Source: Neorhizobium sp. NCHU2750
GTDB taxonomy: Bacteria > Pseudomonadota > Alphaproteobacteria > Rhizobiales > Rhizobiaceae
Direction: 5' to 3'
Length of the DNA stretch: 64,000 nucleotides
NCBI RefSeq assembly: GCF_003597675.1
Contig: NZ_CP030827.1
Span: forward strand, 2,480,001-2,544,000
Shown: one piece after another, positions 31,708-40,985 of the stretch
Position numbering within the stretch: the first letter of the stretch is position 1
Layout: the number at the start of each line of letters is the position of its first letter
The notes under the pieces: model-generated
What the model was told of the DNA's origin: nothing
Seen by the model: the letters and a program-made list of their open reading frames with translations, nothing else
Databases searched by the model: none
Translations under genes and position numbers: made by a program

Positions 31708-33369
31708 TCACACCCGCGCGCAAAACACGTCGATCGCGTCCAGCATCACAACACCGTTTTCAAGCTTCGACACATAGCCCGGCATGTCCACCGGCATCAC
31801 CGATCCGAAGCGGGCCGGAATGGTGAACTTCTGCGTCTCGCGCGTCATGTTGAAGACGAACAGCAGTCTCTCGCCGCCCTTCTCGCGCAGGAAGGCGAGC
31901 AGGTCCTGGTTGGTCTCGACGAAGGTCATGTCGCCATCGACGAGCGAGGGGTGGCTCTTGCGGAACTGGAGCGTCGCCCGGTAATGCGCCAGAACCGAAT
32001 CCGAAAGCCTCTCCTGCGCATCGACGGCGCGCGCGGCATGTTCGGGCGGCACCGGCAGCCATGTCGACAAACCGTCGGTGAATCCGGCATGCGGGGCCTT
32101 TGCCTCCCACACCATCGGCGTGCGGCATCCGTCGCGGCCCTTGAAGGCCGGCCAGAAGCGGATGCCATAGGGGTCGCGCAGGTCCTCGAAGGAAAGTTCC
32201 GCTTCCGTCAGCCCCAGTTCCTCGCCCTGATAGAGGCAGATCGAGCCGCGCAGCGTGGCGATGATCGAGGCGGAAAGCTTCGCCACCCGGTCCTGCTCGG
32301 CCGGATCCTCGATGAAGCGCGTCACGTGGCGGATCACGTCATGGTTGGAAAACGCCCAGCACACCCAGCCGTTCACCACCGTGTCCAGCACGGTCTGCAT
32401 CACCTTGCGGATATAGGAGGCGGAAAAGGCCGGCCCGAGAAGGTCGAACGTGTAGCACATATGCAGCTTGTCATTGCCGGTCGTATAGAGCGCCAGCGTG
32501 TTGAGCGAGCGCGGCCCGTCGCCCACTTCACCGACCGAAGCACGATCGTCATAGCTGTCGAGCAGAGCGCGAAAACGCTTCAGGAAGCCGATATTTTCCG
32601 GCTGCGTCTTGTCATAGAGATGGTTCTGCATCGAATACGGATTGGTATCCGTCTCCATGCCCGCGCCGTCGGTATCATAGACCATCGGCGGGTTGTTCCG
32701 AAGCTGCTTGTCGTGGAAATAGTAGTTCACCGTATCGAGCCGGAACCCGTCGACGCCGCGCTCCAGCCAGAACTTCACGGTATCCAGCATCGCATCCTGA
32801 ACCTCCGGATTGTGGAAGTTGAGGTCCGGCTGCGAAATCAGGAAATTGTGCATGTAATATTGCTTGCGCACGCCGTCCCATTCCCAGCCCGGCCCGCCGA
32901 AGATGGAGAGCCAGTTGGTCGGCGCCGTGCCATCCGGCTTGGGATCGGCCCAGACGAACCAGTCGGCCTTGGGATTGGTGCGGCTGGTGCGGCTTTCGAC
33001 AAACCATGGATGCCGGTCGGACGTGTGCGAGATCACCTGGTCGATGATGACTTTCAGGCCCAGCCGGTGCGCTTCCTCCATCATCTCGTCGAAATCGGCA
33101 AGCGTGCCGAACATCGGGTCAACATTGCAATAGTCGGAGACGTCATAGCCCATGTCGGCCATCGGAGAGGTGAAGAAGGGCGACAGCCAGATCGCGTCGA
33201 CGCCGAGCGAGGCGACATGCGCGAGACGCTGGGTGATCCCTTTGATATCGCCCAGCCCGTCACCGGTCGTGTCCTGGAAGGAGCGCGGATAGATCTGGTA
33301 GATCACCGCGCCGCGCCACCAGTCCGCACCAGCCTTACCCGTCGACGCCACCTGCATTTCCGTCGCCAT
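31708..33369 (-). CDS. aglA: Alpha-glucosidase, GH13 family
   Basis: Hydrolyses alpha-glucosidic bonds of sucrose, maltose, trehalose-like or related sugars in the cytoplasm. The 553-residue protein is a full GH13 barrel: IYQIYPRSFQDTTGDGLGDI, nucleophile Asp in DGFRLDTVNYY, acid Glu in SVGEVGDG, and the FSNHDVIRH transition-state region. The sequence resembles AglA of the rhizobial aglEFGAK locus, but here no transporter genes adjoin it. ATG 33369 has AGGAG nine bases upstream; the frame opens earlier. The symbol rests on family resemblance. Confidence 0.88.
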   Translation of the reverse strand: MATEMQVASTGKAGADWWRGAVIYQIYPRSFQDTTGDGLGDIKGITQRLAHVASLGVDAIWLSPFFTSPMADMGYDVSDYCNVDPMFGTLADFDEMMEEAHRLGLKVIIDQVISHTSDRHPWFVESRTSRTNPKADWFVWADPKPDGTAPTNWLSIFGGPGWEWDGVRKQYYMHNFLISQPDLNFHNPEVQDAMLDTVKFWLERGVDGFRLDTVNYYFHDKQLRNNPPMVYDTDGAGMETDTNPYSMQNHLYDKTQPENIGFLKRFRALLDSYDDRASVGEVGDGPRSLNTLALYTTGNDKLHMCYTFDLLGPAFSASYIRKVMQTVLDTVVNGWVCWAFSNHDVIRHVTRFIEDPAEQDRVAKLSASIIATLRGSICLYQGEELGLTEAELSFEDLRDPYGIRFWPAFKGRDGCRTPMVWEAKAPHAGFTDGLSTWLPVPPEHAARAVDAQERLSDSVLAHYRATLQFRKSHPSLVDGDMTFVETNQDLLAFLREKGGERLLFVFNMTRETQKFTIPARFGSVMPVDMPGYVSKLENGVVMLDAIDVFCARV

Positions 33370-33530
33370 GCCTCGCTGCTCCTCTTTCACAAATGTTCCA
33401 ATCCCGGCCCAGAACCCCAACCTAGAGCCCCTGCGACAAAAGACAACGCGTATTGAGCCCCCTACACGGGCTTGTCAGACACGATCGTAAAGCTTATGCG
33501 ACGACAGGACTTTTCCGGAGGGATGGAATT

Positions 33531-34445
33531 TTGGCGGGTAAGCTTCTTTCGATCGGCGAATGCATGGTGGAACTGTCGCAGGCGGGCGAAGGCCTGCTGC
33601 GCAAGGGCTTTGCAGGCGATACGTTCAACACGGCCTGGTATGCCCGCGCCTGTTTCCCGGCAGACTGGCAGATCGACTATTTCACCGCCGTCGGCGATGA
33701 TCCGATGTCGTCCGACATGCTGTCGATGATGAATGCTGCCGGCATCGGCACCAGCCTCGTCATCCGCATTCCCGGCAAGACACCCGGCCTTTACCTGATC
33801 ACGCTCAAGGATGGCGAGCGCACCTTCAGCTACTGGCGCGACACGGCTGCGGCAAAGAAGCTCGCCGACGATGCCGATCACCTGCGCGCCGCAATCGAAA
33901 GCGCCGATATCGTCTATTTCTCCGGCATCACCCTCGGTATTTTGGCACCGGAAGCCGTCGACACACTTCTGTCGGAAGCCCGCCGCGCCAAGGCCATGGG
34001 CAAGATGGTCGTCTTCGACCCCAATATCCGCCCGCGCCTGTGGCCGAGCAAGGAATATATGCTGAAGACGATCGAGGATGGCGCCCGCGCCTCCTCGCTC
34101 GCCCTGCCGAGCTTCGATGACGAAAAGGTTCATTTCGGCGACAAGGACGAGCAGGCCACCGTCGCCCGCTACAAGGCGCTCGGCGTTGAAAACGTCGTGG
34201 TCAAGAATGGCCCGGACGGTGTGACGCTCGCCTTCGGGTCAGAGCCCGTCATCCATGTGCCTGCCGTCAAGGTCGACAAGGTGATCGACACGACCAGCGC
34301 CGGCGACAGCTTCAACGGCGGCTTCCTCGCAAGGCTCGTCGAAGGCGGCACGCCGGCCGAGGCGGCAGCCCATGGCGCGGCAGTCGCCGCCCGTGTCATC
34401 TGCCACCACGGCGCCCTGATCAGCCCGGATCTTCTGCCGAAGTAA
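33531..34445 (+). CDS. kdgK: 2-dehydro-3-deoxygluconokinase (PfkB family)
   Basis: Phosphorylates KDG to KDPG, feeding the Entner-Doudoroff pathway. The 304-residue protein is a PfkB/ribokinase-fold kinase: LSIGECMVELSQ at the N-terminus, FAGDTFNTAWYAR as substrate loop, and the C-terminal DTTSAGDSFNGGFLA with the catalytic Asp. The start is probably TTG 33531, which has GGAGGG eight bases upstream; the more upstream ATG at 33453 has none. KdgK is the best fit among PfkB enzymes because of the GECMVE and tyrosine-rich middle region. Confidence 0.82.
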   Translation: MAGKLLSIGECMVELSQAGEGLLRKGFAGDTFNTAWYARACFPADWQIDYFTAVGDDPMSSDMLSMMNAAGIGTSLVIRIPGKTPGLYLITLKDGERTFSYWRDTAAAKKLADDADHLRAAIESADIVYFSGITLGILAPEAVDTLLSEARRAKAMGKMVVFDPNIRPRLWPSKEYMLKTIEDGARASSLALPSFDDEKVHFGDKDEQATVARYKALGVENVVVKNGPDGVTLAFGSEPVIHVPAVKVDKVIDTTSAGDSFNGGFLARLVEGGTPAEAAAHGAAVAARVICHHGALISPDLLPK

Positions 34446-34542
34446 GTTCGCATATCCCATGCGGCGGCCCGCCCGCCGCATCCTGCGCACAGGCGGCCTT
34501 TCTCGTGTCGGCAGTTACAATTCTGCTGCCACGCGAGCCCAC

Positions 34543-35148
34543 TCAGAAACCGATCGTTTCCTCGAACTCGTCCCACGATTTGTACATGGCGTAGCGGCCG
34601 ATGCCGGGGATCGGGATGTGGCCGTAGATCGGCGAGAGCTGCATTTCGGAGAACAGTTCGCTGCGCTTGGCAACGGCGCCGACATAGATCGCCGAGGCGA
34701 GCCCTGTGCGATTGGCGCCGTGTTCGCAATGGATGAGGATCGGCTTTTGCGCCTTGCGCATGATCTCGGCCAGCTCTTCGCTTTCCTCGATAGGCACGAC
34801 CTTGGAGGCACTCAGTGGAAAGTCGATCAGCGTCACACCGTTTTCCGCCGCCGATGCCTGCTCTTCCGCGTACCACGCGCCACGCTTTTCGTTGCGCAGG
34901 TTGATGATCGTCTTGACGCCATATTTCTGCGCCGCCTCGTCGATCACCGCATCACCCGGCTGCGCCGAGCGGTAAAGCTCGCCGGGGATCATTTCATGAA
35001 AATTCCCCATCATCTGGTTGATGCCCATATAGATGCCGAGGGCGGCGATCGGAGCGACGAGAACGGCGGCAATTTTCAGAGGGCGCAACGGCAAGGGCAC
35101 ATACTCACAACTTCGGCTGCGTGATAGATAGAGACTATCTTGTTGCAC
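34543..35148 (-). CDS. Membrane-anchored dual-specificity/tyrosine phosphatase-like protein
   Basis: A 201-residue protein with an N-terminal membrane segment (IAAVLVAPIAALGIYMGI, about residues 25-43) and a cysteine phosphatase domain. The P-loop is HCEHGANRTG, the classical HCX5R, with a general-acid candidate Asp in TLIDFPLSAS. It could act on phosphotyrosine, phosphoinositides or lipid phosphates in the periplasm or at the membrane. The frame begins with GTG at 35148; a GTG at 35100 is also possible. It is divergent from a glycosyltransferase gene that may make glycolipids. Confidence 0.82.
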   Translation of the reverse strand: MQQDSLYLSRSRSCEYVPLPLRPLKIAAVLVAPIAALGIYMGINQMMGNFHEMIPGELYRSAQPGDAVIDEAAQKYGVKTIINLRNEKRGAWYAEEQASAAENGVTLIDFPLSASKVVPIEESEELAEIMRKAQKPILIHCEHGANRTGLASAIYVGAVAKRSELFSEMQLSPIYGHIPIPGIGRYAMYKSWDEFEETIGF

Positions 35149-35345
35149 TGCAAATCAGAAGTTTGCCGGGCTTACTGCGGCACTTGCGACCGCGCCTTGT
35201 CTCGCACTCCAAGGCAGACGGTTCTGCCGGCCCGCTGCATCCATGGGGCGTTTCATTCTCCTGTCATATACTTTCAGGATAGAGGTCTGGAACGTTGGGC
35301 CGGGCAGATTCGGCTCGACATCGGCAACGGGGCACGGGCGGCCGG

Positions 35346-36395
35346 ATGACCAGAATAACCATCGTGACGGATGCCTGGTACCCGCAGGTGAACGGTGTCG
35401 TCCGTTCGATCGAGAACACCAACCGCGAGCTCACCCGCATGGGCGTCGAGGTGTTCATGGTCACGCCGAAGGATTTTGCCAATATCCCCTGCCCCACCTA
35501 TCCGGAAATCCGGCTTTCGGTGACGACCTTCGCCCAGGTCGCCTCGGCCATCGAGAAGACCATGCCGACGGCGGTGCATATTGCCACCGAAGGCCCGCTC
35601 GGCCTCATTGCCCGCCGCTGGTGCCTGAAGAACGGCATGCCCTTCTCCACCAGCTATCACACCCGGTTCCCGGAATATGTCGCCGCCCGCTTTCCGGTGC
35701 CGATCCGCTGGATGCAGGCCTTCGTCCGCTGGTTCCACAATGCCGGCAATGGCTGCATGGTGGCGACGGGAAGCCTCGAGCGGGAACTGTCTAAGATCGG
35801 CATCCACAATCTCCTGCGCTGGAGCCGCGGCATAGACCAGACCGCCTTTCACCCGATGCATATGGAAGAGCGCCCCTTCGACCTGCCTCGCCCGATCTTC
35901 ATGACCGTCGGCCGTGTCGCGGTCGAAAAGAACCTGCCGGCCTTTCTCGATCTCGACCTCCCCGGTTCCAAGGTCGTGATCGGCGATGGCCCGGCGCGCG
36001 CCGACCTGCAGAAACGCTATCCGGACGTGCTGTTCACCGGCATGAAGACGGGAGAGGATCTTGCCCGCGCCTATGCGCAGGCGGACGTCTTCGTCTTTCC
36101 CTCCAGGACCGATACATTCGGCAACACCATTCTTGAGGCGCTCGCAAGCGGCGTACCGGTGGCTGCCTATCCGGTCATGGGGCCGGTCGATATCATCGAG
36201 GAAGGCTCGGGCGCCGGCGCGCTCGACGAGGATCTGCGAACAGCCTGCCTGCGGGCACTCGGCTGCCGCCGCGAGGATGCCAGTCGCCTGGCAAAACGCT
36301 ATACCTGGGAAGAGGCCTCGAAACAGTTTCTCGGCAATGTGCTGACGGCCCAGACGGCGGCAACACGGCCCGGCAGCGCCCTCTCGGCCAGCTGA
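35346..36395 (+). CDS. Glycosyltransferase family 4 (glycolipid-type)
   Basis: A 349-residue GT-B fold glycosyltransferase. The N-terminal acceptor half begins RITIVTDAWYPQVNGVVRSI and contains VHIATEGPLGLIARRWCL and SYHTRFPEYVAAR; the C-terminal donor half contains the E-x7-E region FPSRTDTFGNTILEALASG. This sub-group includes diacylglycerol glucosyl/glucuronosyl transferases of Agrobacterium, so synthesis of glycolipids under phosphate limitation is a reasonable guess, not proven. ATG 35346 follows GCCGG without a strong Shine-Dalgarno. A bidirectional terminator follows at 36444. Confidence 0.87.
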   Translation: MTRITIVTDAWYPQVNGVVRSIENTNRELTRMGVEVFMVTPKDFANIPCPTYPEIRLSVTTFAQVASAIEKTMPTAVHIATEGPLGLIARRWCLKNGMPFSTSYHTRFPEYVAARFPVPIRWMQAFVRWFHNAGNGCMVATGSLERELSKIGIHNLLRWSRGIDQTAFHPMHMEERPFDLPRPIFMTVGRVAVEKNLPAFLDLDLPGSKVVIGDGPARADLQKRYPDVLFTGMKTGEDLARAYAQADVFVFPSRTDTFGNTILEALASGVPVAAYPVMGPVDIIEEGSGAGALDEDLRTACLRALGCRREDASRLAKRYTWEEASKQFLGNVLTAQTAATRPGSALSAS

Positions 36396-36443
36396 AGCCG
36401 CGCCGACCGCGAGCGACTTCACAAACCAGGCAACTCCACGGGC

Positions 36444-36473
36444 AAAGGCCCGGCGGAAAACCACCGGGCCTTT
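36444..36473. terminator. Bidirectional intrinsic terminator
   Basis: AAAGGCCCGG, a ten-base loop, CCGGGCCTTT. It lies between the stops of the convergent glycosyltransferase (36395) and esterase (36497) genes and has A and T ends on both sides, so it can serve both. Confidence 0.82.
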
Positions 36474-36496
36474 GACGGTCATTTCGGGTGAAAAAC

Positions 36497-37522
36497 TTAC
36501 TTCTTGAATGCATCCCGAAGTGTTGCATTGGCAACCGAAATCGCGCTGCGCACGGCCGGTGTTTCGGCGATCGCGTTCAGAAGCACGAAGTCGTGGATCG
36601 TACCGTTGTAGCGCAGCGAGGTGACGCGCACGCCAGCCTGGGACAGCTTGCGGCCATAGGCTTCGCCCTCGTCGCGCAGCACGTCGTTTTCATCGACGAT
36701 GATCAGGGCCGGCGGCAGGCCGTTCAGCTGATCGATCGAGGCCTGCAGCGGCGAAGCGGTCGGCTCGCGGCGCTTGGCTTCATCGGGAAGATAGGCGTTC
36801 CAGAACCACTTCATCGCGTCCTTCGTCAGCCACGGGCCATTGGCGAACTGGTTATAGGAACCCGTGTCGAAATTGGCGTCGGTGACGGGGTAGAACAGAA
36901 CCTGCTGGTCGATCTTCGGGCCGCCGCGTTCCTTGGCAAGCAGCGTGAAGGCCGCTGCCATATTGCCCCCGACGCTATCGCCGACCACGGCAAGCCGGCT
37001 GGCATCGACGCCGAATTCCTTCGGATGCTCGGTCACATACTTGGCGGTGGCATATACCTGTTCGATGGCGACCGGATAACGGGCTTCCGGCGAGCGCTCG
37101 TAATCGACGAAGACGACGGCCGCCTGTGCGCCATTGGCGATTTCGCGAACGAGCCGGTCATGCGTATCGGCATCGCCCAGCACCCAGCCGCCGCCATGAA
37201 CGTAGATGATGACGGGAAGCGTGCCCTTGGCGCCAGCAGGCTTGACGATACGGATCTTGGTGGATCCGGTCGGGCCGATGGGAAGAACCTTGTTTTCCTC
37301 GAAGGCGGCAAGCTTCTTCACGTCGCCCTTCTGTGCATTGGCCAACACGTTGCGGGCATCGGCAGGCGACAGCGTGTAGATCGGCGGCGCACCGGCGAGT
37401 GAATTGATGAAGGCCTGTGTCTTCGGTTCCAGCACCACATCGCCGGCATTGGCAAGGCTCGGGATGACGGCGGATGCAGCGGCAATCGCTGCGGCGGATA
37501 CTGTGTTGGTGATCTTTGACAT
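36497..37522 (-). CDS. Exported alpha/beta hydrolase (HSL-type esterase/lipase)
   Basis: A 341-residue esterase of the hormone-sensitive-lipase group with a signal peptide ending near SLANAGDV, so probably periplasmic. The oxyanion motif is HGGGWVLGD, the nucleophile is in GDSVGGNMAA, the acid in VDENDVLRDEG and the His in GTIHDFVLL. AAGGAG precedes ATG 37522. It is divergent from an OhrR-like MarR regulator; the 231-base gap holds two palindromic operators, so the regulator probably controls this gene. Substrate unknown. Confidence 0.9.
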   Translation of the reverse strand: MSKITNTVSAAAIAAASAVIPSLANAGDVVLEPKTQAFINSLAGAPPIYTLSPADARNVLANAQKGDVKKLAAFEENKVLPIGPTGSTKIRIVKPAGAKGTLPVIIYVHGGGWVLGDADTHDRLVREIANGAQAAVVFVDYERSPEARYPVAIEQVYATAKYVTEHPKEFGVDASRLAVVGDSVGGNMAAAFTLLAKERGGPKIDQQVLFYPVTDANFDTGSYNQFANGPWLTKDAMKWFWNAYLPDEAKRREPTASPLQASIDQLNGLPPALIIVDENDVLRDEGEAYGRKLSQAGVRVTSLRYNGTIHDFVLLNAIAETPAVRSAISVANATLRDAFKK

Positions 37523-37587
37523 GGTCGTGTCTCCTTAGGGATCGTCCGGTTTTCAGATTGTGTCGGCCTCGTTGCTGGCCACACAAT

Positions 37588-37607
37588 TTATATCGCGCAC
37601 GATATAA
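37588..37607. promoter_or_regulatory. MarR-type operator 1
   Basis: TTATATCG, CGCA, CGATATAA: a perfect 8+4+8 inverted repeat in the gap between the esterase and OhrR-like genes. The centre is 76 bases from the esterase start codon. The core resembles the second site 70 bases away. Confidence 0.75.
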
Positions 37608-37663
37608 TCGTTTACAAACAAATATCCCGCAGGTCAGCCATGCAAAAACCTTCGTGGCGATTA

Positions 37664-37679
37664 TTTATCGCGCGATATA
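37664..37679. promoter_or_regulatory. MarR-type operator 2
   Basis: The palindrome ATCGCGCGAT (37667-37676) is flanked by TTT on one side and ATAAA on the other, giving the same TATCG/CGATA pattern as operator 1. It lies about 80 bases before the regulator start codon and probably mediates autoregulation. Confidence 0.7.
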
Positions 37680-37753
37680 AATTAACGCGTTTCGGAACGA
37701 TGCATGGGTCACGGGACCCGGCATGAACACCGATGAAGACGGGAGAACCGACG

Positions 37754-38197
37754 ATGAAGGACGAACTGAAACTCGACACCTTCCTCTGCTTTGCCCTTTA
37801 TACGGCAAACCACGCGATGAACCGTGTCTACAAGCCGCTACTTGAGGAAATGGACGTCACCTACCCGCAGTTTCTCGTTCTCGTCACCCTGTGGGAGGAA
37901 GACGAGCAGACGGTGGGCAGTATCGGCGAAAAGCTGTTTCTGGAATCGAGCACGCTGACGCCGCTTTTGAAACGGCTGGAGGCGGCAGGCTATATCACCC
38001 GCGCCCGCAGCCGCAAGGATGAGCGTCAGGTCATCATTCGCCTGACCGATCAGGGCCGGGCGATGAAGGGCAAGGCCGAAAGCATTCCCGGCAATATCAT
38101 CGCCGCCACCGGCTGCTCCTCCGACGAGGTGCAGCGCCTGCGCCAGGAAATCTCCGACCTCAGGACCGCACTGGACAAGAAGGCCAGCGCCGCCTGA
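37754..38197 (+). CDS. MarR-family regulator, OhrR-like
   Basis: A 147-residue MarR protein. The N-terminal LDTFLCFALYTANHAMNRVY carries the single Cys at the place of the peroxide-sensing Cys of OhrR, and TYPQFLVLVTLWEEDEQTVG then LFLESSTLTPLLKRLEAAGY is the winged helix. It therefore likely senses organic hydroperoxides. No ohr gene is adjacent; instead an exported esterase is divergent, with two TATCG-type palindromes in between. GGGAGAAC precedes ATG 37754. Confidence 0.88.
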   Translation: MKDELKLDTFLCFALYTANHAMNRVYKPLLEEMDVTYPQFLVLVTLWEEDEQTVGSIGEKLFLESSTLTPLLKRLEAAGYITRARSRKDERQVIIRLTDQGRAMKGKAESIPGNIIAATGCSSDEVQRLRQEISDLRTALDKKASAA

Positions 38198-38275
38198 GGA
38201 AAACGGCAGGCATGACGCCGCAGAGGCACGCCGATTGGGGGCGCCTTAGCCGGCACCCGTCATCGGCGGCTACGA

Positions 38276-38362
38276 TCAGCCGCCGTCACGGTCCCGCTGG
38301 CGAAAATAGACGACGCTGCCGACACCCAGACAGATGGCCACGATAAGACCCACGATTGTCAT
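38276..38362 (-). CDS. Single-span membrane microprotein, 28 residues
   Basis: A very short frame starting MTIVGLIVAICLGVGSVVYF and ending in RQRDRDGG. It is a hydrophobic span followed by a basic tail, and it has a near-ideal GGGAGG six bases before the ATG at 38362. It lies in the gap between the MarR gene and the methyltransferase, on the opposite strand. The strong ribosome binding site and the clean membrane pattern argue for a real gene; function unknown. Confidence 0.5.
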   Translation of the reverse strand: MTIVGLIVAICLGVGSVVYFRQRDRDGG

Positions 38363-38589
38363 GATGATCCTCCCGATCAAAGCGGCAAAGCAAAACCTTC
38401 GCCAAGCCCGACTCGCGAGGCCTCCCAACCACGCAAGTCAGAGTAGCAATTCAACACCGACTGTCGGCAATTGCAATCCGGGCGGCAGCCGAAACTCACC
38501 AAAAGCTGCATTAGCCAAATCGCACATTTCCATCCGTCCGCTCCGGGAGTATCCTGATTATACCGCAAGGATCTGCGGCCAAGGCTCGG

Positions 38590-39405
38590 ATGGCTCAAGT
38601 GACACAGGCATCCCGTCATGACGACTGGCGCGCGGGCGAGGGCTATGAACGCTTCATCGGCCGCTGGAGCAGGCGCGTCGCGCCCCGCTTTCTCGATTGG
38701 CTGGAACCGGGAAGCGATCTCGACTGGCTGGAGGTCGGCTGCGGCACCGGCGCCCTGACCGAGGCCATCGTCGCCCATGCCGAACCGCGCTCGGTGATCG
38801 CCATCGACCCGTCCGAAAACTTTCTGCAAAAGGCCCGCCTGGATATTCCGGACCCGCGCGCCGAATTCCGCCCCGGCAACGCCCAGGCGCTGTCGATGAT
38901 GGCCGATACGCGCGACATCGCCGTCTCCGGTCTCGTTCTCAATTTCGTCCCCGACCCCAAGCTCGCTCTGCAGGAAATGCAGCGCGTCACCCGCCCGAAA
39001 GGCATGGTCGGCTTTTATGTCTGGGATTATCCGGGCGGCGGCATGGGCGTGCTGCAGGCCTTCTGGTCGGCAGCGACAGCACTCGATCCGACAGCGGCCG
39101 AGCTTGACGAGAAAACCCGTTTTCCCTTCTGCACCGGCGACGGACTGCTCGAACTCGCCACGGCAGCGGGCCTGACGAAACCCGAGGCAAAGAAGATCGA
39201 GATCGTCACGGCCTTCCAGGATTTCGACGATTTCTGGCAGCCCTTCACGCTTGGCGCAGGCCCCGCCCCCGGCTATTGCGCAAGCCTTGGAGACACCGAA
39301 CGGGAGAGATTGCGGCAAAAGCTGCAGGCCGACCTGCCCGTCTCCGCCGACGGTTCGATCACGCTCGAAGCAAGCGCCTGGGCCATACGCAGCCGCAAGC
39401 ACTGA
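38590..39405 (+). CDS. Class I SAM-dependent methyltransferase
   Basis: A 271-residue methyltransferase with a Rossmann-type SAM domain: motif I LDWLEVGCGTGALTEAI (about residues 40-56), motif II VIAIDPSENFL, then GNAQALSMMADTRDIAVSG and FYVWDYPGGGM. The overall type is Methyltransf_11/25 and the substrate is unknown. It is a single gene, followed by a dispersed repeat. Confidence 0.87.
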   Translation: MAQVTQASRHDDWRAGEGYERFIGRWSRRVAPRFLDWLEPGSDLDWLEVGCGTGALTEAIVAHAEPRSVIAIDPSENFLQKARLDIPDPRAEFRPGNAQALSMMADTRDIAVSGLVLNFVPDPKLALQEMQRVTRPKGMVGFYVWDYPGGGMGVLQAFWSAATALDPTAAELDEKTRFPFCTGDGLLELATAAGLTKPEAKKIEIVTAFQDFDDFWQPFTLGAGPAPGYCASLGDTERERLRQKLQADLPVSADGSITLEASAWAIRSRKH

Positions 39406-39407
39406 GC

Positions 39408-39450
39408 AGTTCCAACAAAAGTGCGTAGCGGTTTTGCGTCCGGAACTGCG
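39408..39450. repeat. Dispersed palindromic repeat (CAGTTCC...GGAACTG family)
   Basis: Outer arms CAGTTCC and GGAACTG enclose inner arms AAAA and TTTT around GTGCGTAGCGG. The nested-arm design and the AAAAGTGCG...GGTTTTGCG core are like the repeats at 2003 and 2601 and are common between genes in Rhizobiaceae. It sits between the stop of the methyltransferase gene and the terminator of der. Confidence 0.7.
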
Positions 39451-39484
39451 TTAAATCAGGGAGATAGCGCAATCTCGCGATTCG

Positions 39485-39517
39485 AAAAAAGTGGAGAAGC
39501 GCAAAATTAGCGCTTCT
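39485..39517 (-). terminator. Intrinsic terminator overlapping the end of der
   Basis: On the minus strand AGAAGCGC, a seven-base loop and GCGCTTCT, then CCACTTTTTT. The loop includes the der stop codon (39507-39509), so the hairpin overlaps the last codons. The T-run lies four bases after the stem. Confidence 0.7.
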
Positions 39518-40934
39518 TCCTGCGGTTCTCGAACGGGTTGTCACCCGCCTTGAAATGGATGCGGATCGGCACGCCGGGCATCTGGAAATCGGCGCGCAAG
39601 CCGTTGATCATGTAGCGGATATAGCTTTCCGGCAGCGCGTCGGGCCGCGTGCACGACACCATGAAGGCCGGTGGGCGGGCCTTCACTTGCGTCATGTATT
39701 TGAGCTTCAGGCGGCGGCCCGAAACGGCCGGTGGCGGATGCTGTACCTGCGTGCCCTCAAGCCATTTGTTGAGCTTCGCCGTCGAGATGCGCTTGTTCCA
39801 CACCCGGTCGGTGGCGATGATTTCCTGCATCAGCTTGTCGAGCCCGTAGCCGGTCTGGCCGGAAATCGGCACCGCACGGATGCCGCGCGCCTGCGGCAGA
39901 AGCCGCTCTGTCTTTTCGCGCAGGTCCGTCAGAAACGCCTGCGGATCCTCGATCAGGTCCCATTTGTTGAAGGCAAGCACCGCGGCCCGGCCTTCGCGCA
40001 GCACCAGATCGGCAAGCTGCAGGTCCTGCTTTTCGAACGGGATCGTCGCGTCGAAGACGATCACGACCGTCTCGGCAAACCGGATGGAGCGCAGCGAATC
40101 GGCCACCGAAAGCTTTTCGAGCTTTTCCGTCACCCGCGCCTTGCGGCGCATGCCGGCCGTGTCGAACATCTTGATCGTGCGGCCGCGCCAGTCCCATTCG
40201 ACCGAGATCGAATCGCGGGTAATGCCCGCTTCCGGGCCGGTGAGCAGCCTGTCCTCGCCGAGAAAGCGATTGATCAGCGTCGACTTGCCGGCATTCGGGC
40301 GGCCGATAATGGCGACCCTGAGCGGCTTGGTCTCATCGTATTCCGCATCGTCGTCGGCCTCGTCGCCGAGAACCGAATCCCTGACGTCGACATCGGTTAC
40401 CGCCTCGTAGTCGTCGCTGTCTTCCGGAAAAGCGCGTTCCTTGCCGATCGCCTCGACGATCGCATCACGAAGATCGATCATCCCCTGGCCGTGTTCGGCC
40501 GAGATCGGCACCGGCTCGCCGAGGCCGAGCGTGAAGGCGTCGTAGAAACCGCCGTCGGAGCCCTTGGCTTCCGACTTGTTGGCGACCAGCACCACCGGCT
40601 TGCCGGAACGGCGCAGAAGCTCGCCGAAGGTCTTGTCGAGCGGCGTCAGGCCGGATTTGGCGTCGACGACGAACAGCGTCAGGTCGGCCTCATCGATCGC
40701 CGCTTCCGTCTGGGCCCGCATGCGGCCTTCCAGCGTATCGGCACCGGCCTCTTCGAGACCGGCCGTATCGATGATGGTGAAGCGCAGGTCGATGAGCTTG
40801 GCATCGCCCGGACGGCGGTCGCGGGTAACACCCGGCGTATCGTCGACAAGCGCCAGCTTCTTTCCGACCAGACGGTTGAAAAGCGTGGACTTGCCGACAT
40901 TCGGGCGGCCGACGATGGCGACGGTGAAGCTCAT
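39507..40934 (-). CDS. der: Ribosome-assembly GTPase Der (EngA)
   Basis: An essential GTPase needed for 50S subunit maturation. The 475-residue protein has the diagnostic two G domains in tandem: [14 protein letters not shown] (residues 9-22) with DTAGLEE and NKSE, and [14 protein letters not shown] (about 212-225) with [11 protein letters not shown] and NKWD. A C-terminal KH-like domain ends in the basic [13 protein letters not shown] 40934 starts [12 protein letters not shown]; the seven-codon extension is not needed. It follows the TPR gene by 51 bases in the same direction, an arrangement conserved in alphaproteobacteria. Confidence 0.95.
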   Translation of the reverse strand: MSFTVAIVGRPNVGKSTLFNRLVGKKLALVDDTPGVTRDRRPGDAKLIDLRFTIIDTAGLEEAGADTLEGRMRAQTEAAIDEADLTLFVVDAKSGLTPLDKTFGELLRRSGKPVVLVANKSEAKGSDGGFYDAFTLGLGEPVPISAEHGQGMIDLRDAIVEAIGKERAFPEDSDDYEAVTDVDVRDSVLGDEADDDAEYDETKPLRVAIIGRPNAGKSTLINRFLGEDRLLTGPEAGITRDSISVEWDWRGRTIKMFDTAGMRRKARVTEKLEKLSVADSLRSIRFAETVVIVFDATIPFEKQDLQLADLVLREGRAAVLAFNKWDLIEDPQAFLTDLREKTERLLPQARGIRAVPISGQTGYGLDKLMQEIIATDRVWNKRISTAKLNKWLEGTQVQHPPPAVSGRRLKLKYMTQVKARPPAFMVSCTRPDALPESYIRYMINGLRADFQMPGVPIRIHFKAGDNPFENRRKKR

Positions 40935-40985
40935 ATATCCTTTTCCCTCATGCACCCGCGATGAGCGCTGATTTCTTTGCGGGCC

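Noticed and set aside
31951..33456. A 501-codon open frame on the plus strand opposite the alpha-glucosidase
   Set aside because: The opposite strand encodes a full-length GH13 enzyme with all catalytic residues, so this frame is a by-product of GC-rich codon use.
39555..40964. A 469-codon open frame opposite der
   Set aside because: Der is unmistakable on the other strand with two GTPase domains.
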